64,000 bases of DNA, taken from NCBI RefSeq assembly GCF_014695385.1, contig NZ_JACJOD010000013.1:525519-589518 (forward strand), in the 5' to 3' direction. Shown one piece after another: positions 37,083 to 45,604 of this stretch. Numbering within the stretch: the stretch's first letter is position 1; each line of letters opens with the position of its first letter. Under the pieces are notes generated by a model, which was not told the origin of the DNA, ran no database searches, and worked only from the letters and a program-made list of their open reading frames with translations. The DNA is from Trichocoleus sp. FACHB-46 (lineage in GTDB: Bacteria; Cyanobacteriota; Cyanobacteriia; FACHB-46). The position numbers and the translations under genes are program-made.

Positions 37083-37402
37083 TAGCTGCAAAACTAAGTT
37101 TCAAGCATAAAGTGCCAGTTCTCTTATGGGCAGAGCTGGCACTTTATACATTTATTCACGGGGATTTATGGTTAGGGTCTCTATATCGGCTGACCCCATT
37201 TCAACATCCTCATTTTGACAGATATTTTCAGAGAATCTTAATTTCGTAATGTTTTCTTTGTATTTCTGTTGCTCAGGATTTGTGAACTTTAATTAACGAA
37301 AAACTCATACATTTTGCATTCTTTTAAGGCTCAGACAAGAAATTTGTAGTGTGTTGAAGGTAGATTTTAACAATTGAAAATTTCAAACCATTCGCTGGCA
37401 GC
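37083..37402. other. Convergent spacer after SLH gene
   Basis: 320 bases between convergent genes. It holds the hairpin at 37109-37145 and an AT-rich remainder with no ORF. Confidence 0.4.
37109..37145. terminator. Strong hairpin, probable terminator of the SLH gene
   Basis: AAAGTGCCAG (37109-37118) pairs with CTGGCACTTT (37136-37145), ten pairs. The T tail is weak (ACTTTATACATTTATT), so termination efficiency is uncertain. Confidence 0.55.
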
Positions 37403-37699
37403 TCAGGGTTTTCGGCTAGCTCTTTGCTCTAGGCGGAACAACCCAACCATGAGAGCGATGACAACAAGCTGAACGGCCAAGTTGGGTAAAGCTGCTTCTA
37501 TATCTCGTCCTGCCAGAATTTGTAGGAAGAAGATAAAGGCTCCGATCGCGCCAGAAGCTCCAAAAGTAACGTAAATAAACTGTCTGACCCCTCGGTAAGG
37601 TGTTTTGAGTTCCGCTCTCAAGCGAGCATATTTCTCGGGACTCAGTTTCCGAGGATTACTATTCTGGTTACTGCGCTTTTCAGAAGCGGGCTCTCTCAT
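37403..37699 (-). CDS. DUF3493 membrane protein
   Basis: A 98-residue protein with the DUF3493 pattern found in cyanobacteria and chloroplasts: KLSPEKYARLRAELKTPYRGVRQFIYVTFGASG, then one membrane span (GAIGAFIFFLQIL) and a second (LAVQLVVIALMVGLF) ending with RLEQRA. I chose the ATG 37699, since the longer form uses TTG. The Arg/Lys-rich N-terminal tail is cytoplasmic or stromal. Function is not established; the taxonomic spread suggests a photosynthesis-related membrane role. Confidence 0.8.
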   Translation of the reverse strand: MREPASEKRSNQNSNPRKLSPEKYARLRAELKTPYRGVRQFIYVTFGASGAIGAFIFFLQILAGRDIEAALPNLAVQLVVIALMVGLFRLEQRASRKP

Positions 37700-37795
37700 G
37701 ATTTTTGTCTGACACAACCAGATTTAATCTTGACACGGTTGGAATCATGTCTGCTTGGGAGTAAAGTAAGCTATACAGGTTTACGTTGAACCTGC

Positions 37796-37801
37796 TATAA
37801 T
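37796..37801 (+). promoter_or_regulatory. -10 box of the tRNA-Thr gene
   Basis: A perfect TATAAT ends 14 bases before the tRNA gene. No good -35 box is visible at the usual spacing. Confidence 0.5.
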
Positions 37802-37815
37802 GATCAACTGTTCAT

Positions 37816-37887
37816 GCCGATGTGGCTCAGTGGTAGAGCACTCGATTCGTAATCGAGCGGTCGCGGGTTCAAATCCCGCCATCGGCT
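37816..37887 (+). tRNA. trnT: tRNA-Thr (anticodon CGU)
   Basis: A 72-base cloverleaf. Acceptor arms GCCGATG (37816-37822) and CATCGGC (37880-37886) pair, with T37887 as discriminator. The anticodon stem CTCGA/TCGAG encloses the loop TTCGTAA, whose anticodon CGT reads ACG (Thr). The D loop has TGGCTCAGTGGTAGAGCA and the T arm has GCGGGTTCAAATCCCGC. CCA is not encoded. It stands alone, not in an rRNA or tRNA cluster. Confidence 0.96.
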
Positions 37888-38210
37888 TTTGTAGGTTCGC
37901 ATCCATACGACAGTAGAACGGAGTGCTTAAGATTTAGCGATCGCCGCAACTTAGCACCAACGCAGTTCCACAGCTAGTAGGATGCCAAGCTGTATCCGCT
38001 AACACCTCCAATGAATATCGCCCTGAGTTCATGAGAGGGTTGAGACGAAAGTTCCGAATATGTAGCGTTGAGGATTGCAGAGGATTTACGGCTTTTGGGT
38101 ATAGATCTTTACGGACTGAGTCTTTTTCTTACATACTGAAACGTAATTCGTAGCAATACTGACCAGTTTGCTAATTTGAGTGTGTAGTCCCGTGTTGAGT
38201 GATCGCTACT
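37888..38210. other. Spacer after tRNA-Thr
   Basis: 323 bases. tRNA 3' ends are common integration sites, but I see no direct repeat of the tRNA end, no integrase and no ORF here. Confidence 0.4.
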
Positions 38211-38441
38211 ATGTTGCTAGATGCGGATGATTCCAGTGAAGGAATTAGCAGGTTAGAGCTAGAGCGCTTTTGGGGTAAAGAGTTGACAGGGCTAACGATC
38301 GCCCAGCGCAGAGTCGTGATCGAGCTTTACCGGAAGTCTAAGTACCAAGTAGTTTCCGCGATCGAAATTGAAGCACAAATGAATCAAGCTTCGTCCTCTC
38401 AGCCTGAACCGATTGAGGCAGCTGCCTCAAAGCTGGCCTAA
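38211..38441 (+). CDS. Small hypothetical protein (76 residues)
   Basis: Starts at the ATG 38211 (MLLDADDSSEG); a GTG start at 38199 adds four residues. It has one predicted helical domain: ISRLELERFWGKELTGLTIA, then QRRVVIELYRKSKYQVVSAIE. The tail is rich in Ser, Gln and Ala. Soluble, slightly acidic. No family recognised; the neighbouring gene at 38608 is also small and unknown. Confidence 0.5.
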   Translation: MLLDADDSSEGISRLELERFWGKELTGLTIAQRRVVIELYRKSKYQVVSAIEIEAQMNQASSSQPEPIEAAASKLA

Positions 38442-38512
38442 CTCCTCATCCTTCCCGGTAAGCGTTTGCAGAGATGCAACCTATAAGTAAATACGTCAGC
38501 AGACCCAAGAAA

Positions 38513-38538
38513 AAATAATCTCTGCCTAAGGATTATTT
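38513..38538. terminator. Possible bidirectional terminator hairpin
   Basis: AAATAATC (38513-38520) pairs with GATTATTT (38531-38538) over ten bases, with A-rich sequence before and T-rich sequence after. It lies between two small genes on the plus strand. Confidence 0.35.
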
Positions 38539-38607
38539 GTGTTTTAGAGTACAGCCCACTTAAAAACTTTAAACAAAGATAAATATTAAGTGTTTCTCGG
38601 GTGACTC

Positions 38608-38886
38608 ATGCTGCCTCTAGTCCTTTCTCATGAGCTAGTGCATCCCTTTAAGTTTTGGTATGACGACGAACTTCGCGACGGAATGTGTTCAGGGAAGGAG
38701 TTATACCAACTAATGGAAAAATTTGGAGCTGATGGCCGACAAAAAGCCTTTAGTTTAGCAGTGCGTTTAGCAGAGCAAGGCAACCAAGTGAGTGTGACTT
38801 GTATGCGGGCTGAATACTGCGTGTGGATTAGCCTCAGAAGTGCCAGACCACAGACCCAGAGAACTCAACTTGCCGTAGCAGCTTAG
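38608..38886 (+). CDS. Small hypothetical protein (92 residues)
   Basis: A 92-residue soluble protein beginning MLPLVLSHELVHPFKFWYDD. Further stretches are DGMCSGKELYQLMEKFGADG and KAFSLAVRLAEQGNQVSVTC, giving an alpha/beta mix with three Cys. No signal peptide, no known motif. The length and spacing look like a genuine small gene, but I do not recognise the family. Confidence 0.5.
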   Translation: MLPLVLSHELVHPFKFWYDDELRDGMCSGKELYQLMEKFGADGRQKAFSLAVRLAEQGNQVSVTCMRAEYCVWISLRSARPQTQRTQLAVAA

Positions 38887-38998
38887 TTTAACGACTTAAA
38901 TAAGCTGGCTCCTCTCAGGAAGGTGTAACCAACGTTAGAGGCTATGACTGATTGAGCTGTTTAGGCTGAAGAGAGTAGCTTGATGGGCGGAACTACCG

Positions 38999-39163
38999 AT
39001 GCGAAGAAACTCTATAACCACAGTTTTGGTGTTGGGCTTGTTGTTGGTAACTTTATTTGCTCCGTTTTCAGCCTTGGCTTTGTTAATGTTGTTTGTCTTT
39101 GTCTCTGTCGTAGGGTCGATGGTCTGGACCCTGGTGAGAACTCTGGTGCAAGGAGACGCCTAA
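38999..39163 (+). CDS. 54-residue hydrophobic membrane microprotein
   Basis: Starts at the ATG 38999 and stops at TAA 39161-39163. The product has a basic start (MRRNS), a hydrophobic segment (TTVLVLGLLLVTLFAPFSAL), and a second one (MLFVFVSVVGSMVWTLVRT), ending VQGDA. The basic start followed by two spans looks like a real small membrane protein. A competing 66-codon frame overlaps it (38980-39180), but its product has a Cys- and Arg-rich end with no coherent pattern, so I prefer this one. No ribosome-binding site is obvious. Confidence 0.45.
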   Translation: MRRNSITTVLVLGLLLVTLFAPFSALALLMLFVFVSVVGSMVWTLVRTLVQGDA

Positions 39164-39614
39164 GCGATCGCCCTGTCTAAAAACTTGCCTTACCTGCAAG
39201 CTTTAAACCTATGGAATCATGTCAGCTCAGTGCTTACCAGTTATGAGTCTGGTAGTGCATGGGTAGAATTTTTTGCTGTTTCGCTTCAGCACAGCAACTA
39301 GGATCTATTGAGCTGAACGAACAATATTGAGCGGTTTTCGTCTCAAGTCGTAGAGCCAGGAGATTGCAGAGGTGCCCTGCTCGAATGTAAACTTTTGTCT
39401 AGGGCCTTGGTGTCTGTTACGACAGTTGCACTACAGATCTAGCGATCGCTCATTTACTTCTGCCTTGGGTTGAATTCTGAATTAATTGACTGCTTGTGAG
39501 GAGCATTCTGTCCTTAAACTTTGACTCGCTTCAGGGTTGCAAACGACAGAGTGAACGAAGGCTGTTGGACTAAAGCGATCAGCTCAGAACTTTCTTGGAA
39601 ATAGTTGATTATTC
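39164..39614. other. Spacer before the ABC exporter genes
   Basis: 451 bases. One HIP1-type site near 39442. No ORF with a start context, no clear promoter boxes, no terminator-like hairpin. Confidence 0.35.
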
Positions 39615-40388
39615 ATGAAGTATTGGCGGGAAACACTGGCAGTTGCCCAGCGGATTTTGCTGGAACTGGTGCGGCGACAACGCAGCTTAATTTGCTGGAG
39701 TATCTTTCCAGTCTCAATTTTGCTAATCAACGGTTTAATCTTAGCGGAACGCACCCAGCTCTCCAATGCTCAGGCATTTGAAGCCGCTGCCCCTTTAACT
39801 TTGGTGGGAGCTGCGCTATTTTTTAGTTGCTTAGGCGGGAGCATTGCTACTGTCGTTGCCGAGCGAGAGCAACAAACTCTTAAGCGTTTGGCTATTTCTC
39901 CGCTCAGCGGCACTTCTTATTTTTTAGGAATTTTCTTGGCTTACAGCTTAATTGGTCTTGGTCAGACTCTGCTGGTCTATTTCGTGGCAGCTTTTGCGGG
40001 CGCTCAGTTTCAAGGGTCGCTCTGGTTGGGTGGACTAGTTATTCTGCTTAGCATCATGACTTATGTCGGGGGTGGGTTCTGCCTAGGCACTCAGTTTGCC
40101 CGCCGCACCGAAGATGTGAATGCCCTTGTGTCTGCCTTTGGCGTGCCTTTGCTAATTCTGGGTGGTGCCTTTATCCCCATTAGTTTTTTCCCAGAAATAT
40201 TGCTAGATATCGCCCAATTCAATCCGATTTACCACATGAATGAGGCGCTGTTTGGAGTAGCAGCGGATGGCAAGGGTTTAGAGGCGATCGCCCCTCACTT
40301 TCGCGTGTTAGTGGCTTGTGCGGGAGTCATGGTGGCTGGGGGGTGGCTCTCCTACCGACGCATGTTGCAGATGGAAAGGAGACTGTAA
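39615..40388 (+). CDS. ABC-2 type transporter permease
   Basis: A 257-residue membrane protein with six spans of the ABC-2 (exporter) type. The N-terminal amphipathic helix (YWRETLAVAQRILLELVRRQ) is typical, as is the late pattern FGVPLLILGGAFIPISFFPEILLDIAQFNPIYHM across the fifth span. Such permeases export drugs, lipids or polymers and need an ATPase, here the next gene (start 5 bases after this stop). The cargo is unknown. The gene is cleanly expressed as the first of a two-gene operon. Confidence 0.88.
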   Translation: MKYWRETLAVAQRILLELVRRQRSLICWSIFPVSILLINGLILAERTQLSNAQAFEAAAPLTLVGAALFFSCLGGSIATVVAEREQQTLKRLAISPLSGTSYFLGIFLAYSLIGLGQTLLVYFVAAFAGAQFQGSLWLGGLVILLSIMTYVGGGFCLGTQFARRTEDVNALVSAFGVPLLILGGAFIPISFFPEILLDIAQFNPIYHMNEALFGVAADGKGLEAIAPHFRVLVACAGVMVAGGWLSYRRMLQMERRL

Positions 40389-40393
40389 CGCCA

Positions 40394-41335
40394 GTGTTGC
40401 AAATTGACAACCTTACCAAACAATACGGTCAGCGGCAGGTGCTACAGGGTTTGAGCCTGCATATCCGACCGGGAGAAATTTACGGCTTGCTTGGTCCTAA
40501 CGGAGCAGGCAAAACCACAACGATCAATATTCTGTGCAACTTGCTCAGAGCCGACAGCGGGACGATTCGGGTTAGTGGTCATCTAGTTTCGGAAGCCACG
40601 AAGCCATTGATTGGCGTGGCTCCGCAAGAGAGTTTGCTGTACAAGAGCTTAACTTGCGAGGAAAATCTCAAGTTCTTTGCTCAAATCTATGGCTTGTCAG
40701 GCAAAATGCGATCGCAACGGGTGCAGCATTGTTTGGCAGCAGTAGGACTCGCCGATCGCGCCAAAAGCCCCGCAGAAACCTTGAGCGGTGGAATGCAACG
40801 GCGGTTGAGTATGGCGATCGCTTTAGTTCATCAACCTAAATTAGTTGTACTAGACGAACCTACTACTGGGCTAGATATTGAAGCTCGCTACGAAATTTGG
40901 GACTTGATTCGGCAGTTGCAAACGCAGGGCATCACAGTGCTACTGACGACACATCTGCTCGATGAGGCGGAGCGCCTTTGTCAGCGCATCGGTATTCTGA
41001 AGCAAGGCCGTTTGTTGGCTGAAGGCAGCTTAAGCGAGCTACGGCAACTGATTCCAGCGCAAGAGATTGTGCTGGTACAAACTCCGGAAGAGGAGTTGGC
41101 GATCGCACGAGCCGCACAACTCGGTTTTACCAAGCGTCGTTATGGTCGAGACTTGGCTTTCTGGTTGCCGCAAGCGCTAGAGCTGAAAGAAATTCTGGCC
41201 CACTTTGATGGCATTCCCCTTGACTCGATTGCCCGTCAGCCAGTGCGTTTAGAGCATATTTATGTAGAAGTGACGCAAAACCAAGGACAAGGACTGGCTG
41301 AAGTGCCACAACCCAATCTATTGATTCAAGCCTAA
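40394..41335 (+). CDS. ABC transporter ATP-binding protein
   Basis: A 313-residue ATPase that pairs with the ABC-2 permease. Start GTG at 40394, which gives MLQIDNLTKQYG at the right place; an earlier frame start lies inside the permease gene. Walker A GPNGAGKT at 34-41, signature LSGGM at 130-134 and Walker B VVLDE at 151-155, with the H-loop in LLTTHLLDEAERL. The extra C-terminal part (about 215-313) is of the type seen in CcmA/DrrA-like exporters. Operon partner: the gene at 39615. Confidence 0.92.
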   Translation: MLQIDNLTKQYGQRQVLQGLSLHIRPGEIYGLLGPNGAGKTTTINILCNLLRADSGTIRVSGHLVSEATKPLIGVAPQESLLYKSLTCEENLKFFAQIYGLSGKMRSQRVQHCLAAVGLADRAKSPAETLSGGMQRRLSMAIALVHQPKLVVLDEPTTGLDIEARYEIWDLIRQLQTQGITVLLTTHLLDEAERLCQRIGILKQGRLLAEGSLSELRQLIPAQEIVLVQTPEEELAIARAAQLGFTKRRYGRDLAFWLPQALELKEILAHFDGIPLDSIARQPVRLEHIYVEVTQNQGQGLAEVPQPNLLIQA

Positions 41336-41558
41336 GCGGCTCAAATGCGATCGCGCTCAGCCCTTCATGGACTAGAGGTGGCGCGAAACAGCCTCAAGAT
41401 TTCCCTTTAATCATTCACCCGACGGAAAAACTAAGGTATGTAAAATTAAGGGGAGCTAAGCCAGTGCCCCCTTTGGACTTGATACGTTTGAACTAACTAG
41501 CGCATCAGCTCAGTTCCAGACACCTATCCTTTCAGACCTCTGGCTATAAGCACAACCT

Positions 41559-43394
41559 ATGAACTCTGAGCTTGATCCTAAATCGTCTCAGTTGGCAGCC
41601 CAGCCTCAAACTTCACCGCTGATGGTGAAGCAGGGATGGCTTAGAAGAGTCAGTAAGCGTCTGAGCATTGGCCAAAAAATTAGCTACGGATATGCGATCG
41701 CGCTGGGGGTCGCAGTAATCGGTACTACCGCTGGTTTTGTCGTTGGCGATCGCTTCCAGCATGCTGCTTTAGAACGTCACAATCGGGCCGAAGAAGAAGT
41801 TCGGTTGCTCCACCGCCTGCAAGCCAGTATTCTTCAAGCTCGGACTCATCAACAGCAATTAATCCCTTTAACAGAAGATTTGCCTGCACTGCGGGATGAA
41901 TACGAGCACTTTCTGGTTCACGCGGCTGAAATCAAGCGGCTCTGGGCTAGTGTAGCAACTCATGCTCAGCAGCTCGAATATCAAGCTGATGGCCATCAAG
42001 AAGGAATTCCAGAACTATTAGAAACTTATCAAGGCGTACCAGAAGCTTATTTTCAACAAGCGAATCAGCTACTAGAAGCGACGACTCAAGCCAATGTCTC
42101 GCCAGCACAGCTTCAAGCTTTACAGCAACAGCTTTTGAGCTTTACTAATAGCGCGATCGCCTTACGGTTTGATGGAGTCTCCGACGACTTAGTGGACATC
42201 ATCAACACCTCTTATGAAGAAGCAAGTCAGGCGAAAGCAACTCTGCTTTCCTGGGAAACTATTCGCATTCAGATTATTGCTGCCAGCATCCTTCTGTCTA
42301 GTTTGATTGGGGGTCTGCTGGCCTTCTATACCAGTCGAGCGATTACTAAGCCCATTAAATGGGTGACCACAGTAGCACAGCGGACGGTCCAAACCTCTAA
42401 CTTCGACCTCCAAGCTCCCGTTACCACTGAGGATGAAATTGGCATTCTCGCAGCTTCCTTCAATCAACTCACACAAAGAGTAAAGATGTTGTTGGAAGAA
42501 CAGCAGGCAGCGGCGTTGCAACAGCAGCAAATGCAAGAGACGCAACTGATCCAGAGTGAAAAGATGTCAAGCTTGGGCCGTATGGTGGCGGGGGTGGCCC
42601 ATGAGATTAACAATCCGGTTAATTTTATCTATGGCAACTTAGAGCATGCCAACACTTATGTGGATGATCTGCTGGCACTAATCGACACCTATCGACGTGA
42701 AGTACCGCAGCCGCCTTCAGCCGTGCAAGCTCAGACCGAGGAGATTGACTTAGAGTTTTTGCAAGAAGATCTGCCCAAGCTGCTGCAATCGATGAAGATG
42801 GGGTCTGACCGAGTGCGGCAAATCGTCCTAAGCCTGAAAAACTTTTCTCGCTTGGACGAATCAGAAGTGCATGCGGTGGATCTGCACGCCTGTCTGGACA
42901 GCACGCTATTGATCTTGGGTAGCCGCATCAAAAAGGGAATTACCGTCACGCGCAACTACGGAGCAGTGCTCAACATTGAAGGTTACAGCGGCCTCCTCTA
43001 CCAAGTATTCATGAATCTGCTGAGTAATGCGATCGATGCTTTGGAAGAGCAAACTGACACAAATAGCCCCAAACAGCTCATCATTACAACCGAGCAAACC
43101 GACCCCAATTGGGTTGTCATTCGCTTTCAAGATAACGGCTCTGGTATCGACGCTGAAACCCAACATAAAATCTTTGAGGCCTTCTTTACGACTAAGCCGC
43201 GTGGCGTAGGCACCGGGCTAGGACTCTCGATCAGCCGCCAAATTGTGGAAGAAAAACATCACGGCCAGTTGACCTGTTGTTCGGAGATGGAACAGGGGAC
43301 AACCTTTGTGATCACGTTACCTGTAAAGCTCAGTAATTCTTTACCTAAGACGACAGCAAAAAGCGATCGCCCCAAACCCGCATTCTTAACTTAA
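41559..43394 (+). CDS. Membrane sensor histidine kinase with HAMP domain
   Basis: A 611-residue kinase. A first span (about 43-63) and a second (about 236-256) enclose a helical periplasmic sensor; a HAMP domain follows (258-310), then a Gln-rich coiled coil (310-330). The kinase core has His348 in GVAHEINNP, N box NLLSNAIDALE, G1 DNGSGID, F box FEAFFTTKP and G2 GVGTGLGL. The core is closely similar to the two soluble kinases at 10104-13283 (QSEKMSSLGRM, SMKMGSDRVRQI, NYG). No adjacent response regulator. It is 223 bases after the ABC exporter pair. Confidence 0.92.
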   Translation: MNSELDPKSSQLAAQPQTSPLMVKQGWLRRVSKRLSIGQKISYGYAIALGVAVIGTTAGFVVGDRFQHAALERHNRAEEEVRLLHRLQASILQARTHQQQLIPLTEDLPALRDEYEHFLVHAAEIKRLWASVATHAQQLEYQADGHQEGIPELLETYQGVPEAYFQQANQLLEATTQANVSPAQLQALQQQLLSFTNSAIALRFDGVSDDLVDIINTSYEEASQAKATLLSWETIRIQIIAASILLSSLIGGLLAFYTSRAITKPIKWVTTVAQRTVQTSNFDLQAPVTTEDEIGILAASFNQLTQRVKMLLEEQQAAALQQQQMQETQLIQSEKMSSLGRMVAGVAHEINNPVNFIYGNLEHANTYVDDLLALIDTYRREVPQPPSAVQAQTEEIDLEFLQEDLPKLLQSMKMGSDRVRQIVLSLKNFSRLDESEVHAVDLHACLDSTLLILGSRIKKGITVTRNYGAVLNIEGYSGLLYQVFMNLLSNAIDALEEQTDTNSPKQLIITTEQTDPNWVVIRFQDNGSGIDAETQHKIFEAFFTTKPRGVGTGLGLSISRQIVEEKHHGQLTCCSEMEQGTTFVITLPVKLSNSLPKTTAKSDRPKPAFLT

Positions 43395-43485
43395 AACCTC
43401 AAATTAGTCCTCAAACTAAAAATTCATGTAGCCTAAATTTGACAACTGCACTGAGCTACTAGCTGGCTTCAAGCAGTTTGTGGCC

Positions 43486-45057
43486 ATGAATGAGATGAGA
43501 CCTATGCAGCAACGATGGAAATGGTACGGCTTGGCTTTGCAACTATTAGCTCTGAGCCTCGCTCGTCCTGTCTGGGCAGAAACAGTTAACCTTACCTTGC
43601 TGCATCTCAACGATGTTTATGAGATCACGCCAGTCGAAGGAGGGAAGCGAGGAGGTTTAGCGAGAGTAGCGGCTTTGCGACAACAGCTATTGCGCCAGAA
43701 CCGCAATACTTACACCGTTTTAGCAGGTGATTTCTTCAACCCTTCTGCCTTGGGTACCGCCAAAGTCAATGGGCAACGTTTGGCAGGTCAGCAAATGGTA
43801 GCCGTGTTGAATGTGATGGGTTTGGACTACGCTACCTTCGGCAACCACGAGTTTGACTTGTCCGAGGAGTTGTTTCGGCAGCGATTGCGAGAGTCGAAGT
43901 TTCGTTGGTTTTCTGGCAACGTCACTGATGCATCAGGTAAGGCATTTCCTGGCGTGGCGCAATCTCAGATTGTGAAGGCAACAGGCAAGCAAGGAGAGGT
44001 TGTCCGAGTTGGCTTAATCGGGGTAACTCTGGATAGTAACCAGAAAGACTACGTGCGCTATCGAGACGCGATCGCCTCAGCTCAGGAGCAAGTCAAAGCC
44101 ATGCAAGGCAAAACGGATGTGATTGTGGCGCTGACCCACCTCTCCCTGGAACAAGACCAGCAACTCGCCGCTACGATTCCTGAGATCGATTTAATTTTGG
44201 GTGGGCACGAACACGAGAATATGCAGCAGTGGCGAGTCGTCGGTGAAACCAATAAAGCTCGGAAATGCAACGCAGGTTTAACGCCGATCTTTAAGGCAGA
44301 TGCCAACGCCCGCACCGTTTACATTCATGATTTGCAGTACGACACCCAAACTCGCTGTCTACGAATCAACTCTCGTTTGCAGCCCATCACAGATGCCATG
44401 CCAGAGGATACCCGTACTGCCAAAGTGGTGCAGCAATGGGTCGATCGCGCCTTTGCAGGATTTCGGGCCGACGGATTTAACCCAGAACAGGCGATCGCAA
44501 CTACTCGTGAAACTTTAGATGGGCTGGAATCCAGTGTTCGCAACTCTCCCACTAACCTAACGAAGCTTGTGGCTCAGGCGATGCTGCGGGAAGTGGAGGG
44601 AGCTGAATTGGCAATTTTTAATGGTGGCTCGATTCGTATTGACGATCGCATTCCCGCAGGGCCGATCACGCAATACGATGTGATCCGGATTCTGCCGTTT
44701 GGCGGTAAGGTGCTGTCGGTCGAGATGAAGGGTGAGGTTCTCCAGCGTGCTCTGGCTCAGGGACGAGATAATCGAGGAGCGGGGGGTTACTTGCAAACTG
44801 CGAATGTGGACTGGAATGCTAGTACTAACAGTTGGTTAATTCAAGGTCAGCCCCTGCAACCAAATCGGATGTACCGTGTTGCTATTAATGACTTTTTAAT
44901 GACAGGTCAAGAAAGCAATTTAGGCTTTTTGACGTTTCAATCGTCTGACATCAAGTTGGTAGGGGAGAAGCAAGACATTCGTTTTGCAGTGATTAACCAA
45001 CTCCAAGCTCAGCAGGGTGCCGCTACAAAACCACAGCTACCCGTTGCAAAACCCTAG
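43486..45057 (+). CDS. Periplasmic 5'-nucleotidase/metallophosphatase (UshA-like)
   Basis: A 523-residue secreted enzyme. The start could also be GTG at 43480. The signal segment lies at about residues 8-32 (ALQLLALSLARPVWA). The metallophosphoesterase domain has LHLNDVYEI, GDFFNPS, GNHEFDL and GGHEHEN, which bind the two metal ions; the C-terminal nucleotidase domain has AIFNGGSIRIDDRI and LPFGGKV. These act on extracellular nucleotides, nucleotide sugars or cyclic dinucleotides. It follows the kinase gene by 91 bases. Confidence 0.88.
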   Translation: MNEMRPMQQRWKWYGLALQLLALSLARPVWAETVNLTLLHLNDVYEITPVEGGKRGGLARVAALRQQLLRQNRNTYTVLAGDFFNPSALGTAKVNGQRLAGQQMVAVLNVMGLDYATFGNHEFDLSEELFRQRLRESKFRWFSGNVTDASGKAFPGVAQSQIVKATGKQGEVVRVGLIGVTLDSNQKDYVRYRDAIASAQEQVKAMQGKTDVIVALTHLSLEQDQQLAATIPEIDLILGGHEHENMQQWRVVGETNKARKCNAGLTPIFKADANARTVYIHDLQYDTQTRCLRINSRLQPITDAMPEDTRTAKVVQQWVDRAFAGFRADGFNPEQAIATTRETLDGLESSVRNSPTNLTKLVAQAMLREVEGAELAIFNGGSIRIDDRIPAGPITQYDVIRILPFGGKVLSVEMKGEVLQRALAQGRDNRGAGGYLQTANVDWNASTNSWLIQGQPLQPNRMYRVAINDFLMTGQESNLGFLTFQSSDIKLVGEKQDIRFAVINQLQAQQGAATKPQLPVAKP

Positions 45058-45109
45058 GCATAAATAAGTGCGATCGCTCCGTAGCTTAGGAAAACATCAA
45101 AGTTCGGTC

Positions 45110-45604
45110 ATGAGGACATTTATCTTGGAACGATTACCAGCGCAGCCGATTACACGAGAAAACTTTCAACCTTACGGCCAAGTGATTGCTGCCAGTACGG
45201 ATGGGAAGCTGTTCGACTCGGAGGATGCCCAACTGGTGCTCGATCGCGGTACGCCTCGCTTCTACATCATGCGGCTGCACAGCAAAGGTCGGAAGTTCCA
45301 CAACATCACTCGCCACGTTCAATGCACCCAATGTTTGGGGTCGCTCGAAGGGAAGGAATGGTTGCTGGCTGTAGCGCCCCCTTCTCCAGGTTCGCAGCCT
45401 GACCTAGATAAGATTGCTGCGTTCCAAATCCCTGGTGACTGCTTCATCAAGCTTAACCTCGGCACCTGGCACGCTGGCCCCTATTTCGACGCTGATTTTG
45501 TGGATTTCTACAACCTGGAACTGAGCGACACTAACCTCAACGACCACGAAACTTGTAACTTGCTGGAGGCTTATGGTGTGGAGTTTGGGATCGCCACTCT
45601 TTAA
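45110..45604 (+). CDS. Ureidoglycolate lyase family protein
   Basis: A 164-residue soluble protein with the AllA (ureidoglycolate lyase) cupin-like fold: PITRENFQPYGQVIA, RFYIMRLHSKGRKFHNITRHVQCTQ, and the strongly conserved NLGTWHAGPYF near residue 120. Ureidoglycolate lyase releases urea from ureidoglycolate in purine degradation, but no other gene of that pathway is visible in the window. I take the ATG at 45110, which starts MRTFILERL; a GTG at 45068 adds 14 residues. It overlaps the convergent GNAT gene by four bases. Confidence 0.72.
   Translation: MRTFILERLPAQPITRENFQPYGQVIAASTDGKLFDSEDAQLVLDRGTPRFYIMRLHSKGRKFHNITRHVQCTQCLGSLEGKEWLLAVAPPSPGSQPDLDKIAAFQIPGDCFIKLNLGTWHAGPYFDADFVDFYNLELSDTNLNDHETCNLLEAYGVEFGIATL

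Noticed and set aside
37816..37887. tRNA-Thr 3' end as an integration site
   Set aside because: No repeated tRNA end and no integrase gene are in the adjacent sequence.
38980..39180. 66-codon ORF overlapping the 54-residue membrane protein
   Set aside because: Its product lacks a coherent pattern; the other frame has a basic start and two spans.
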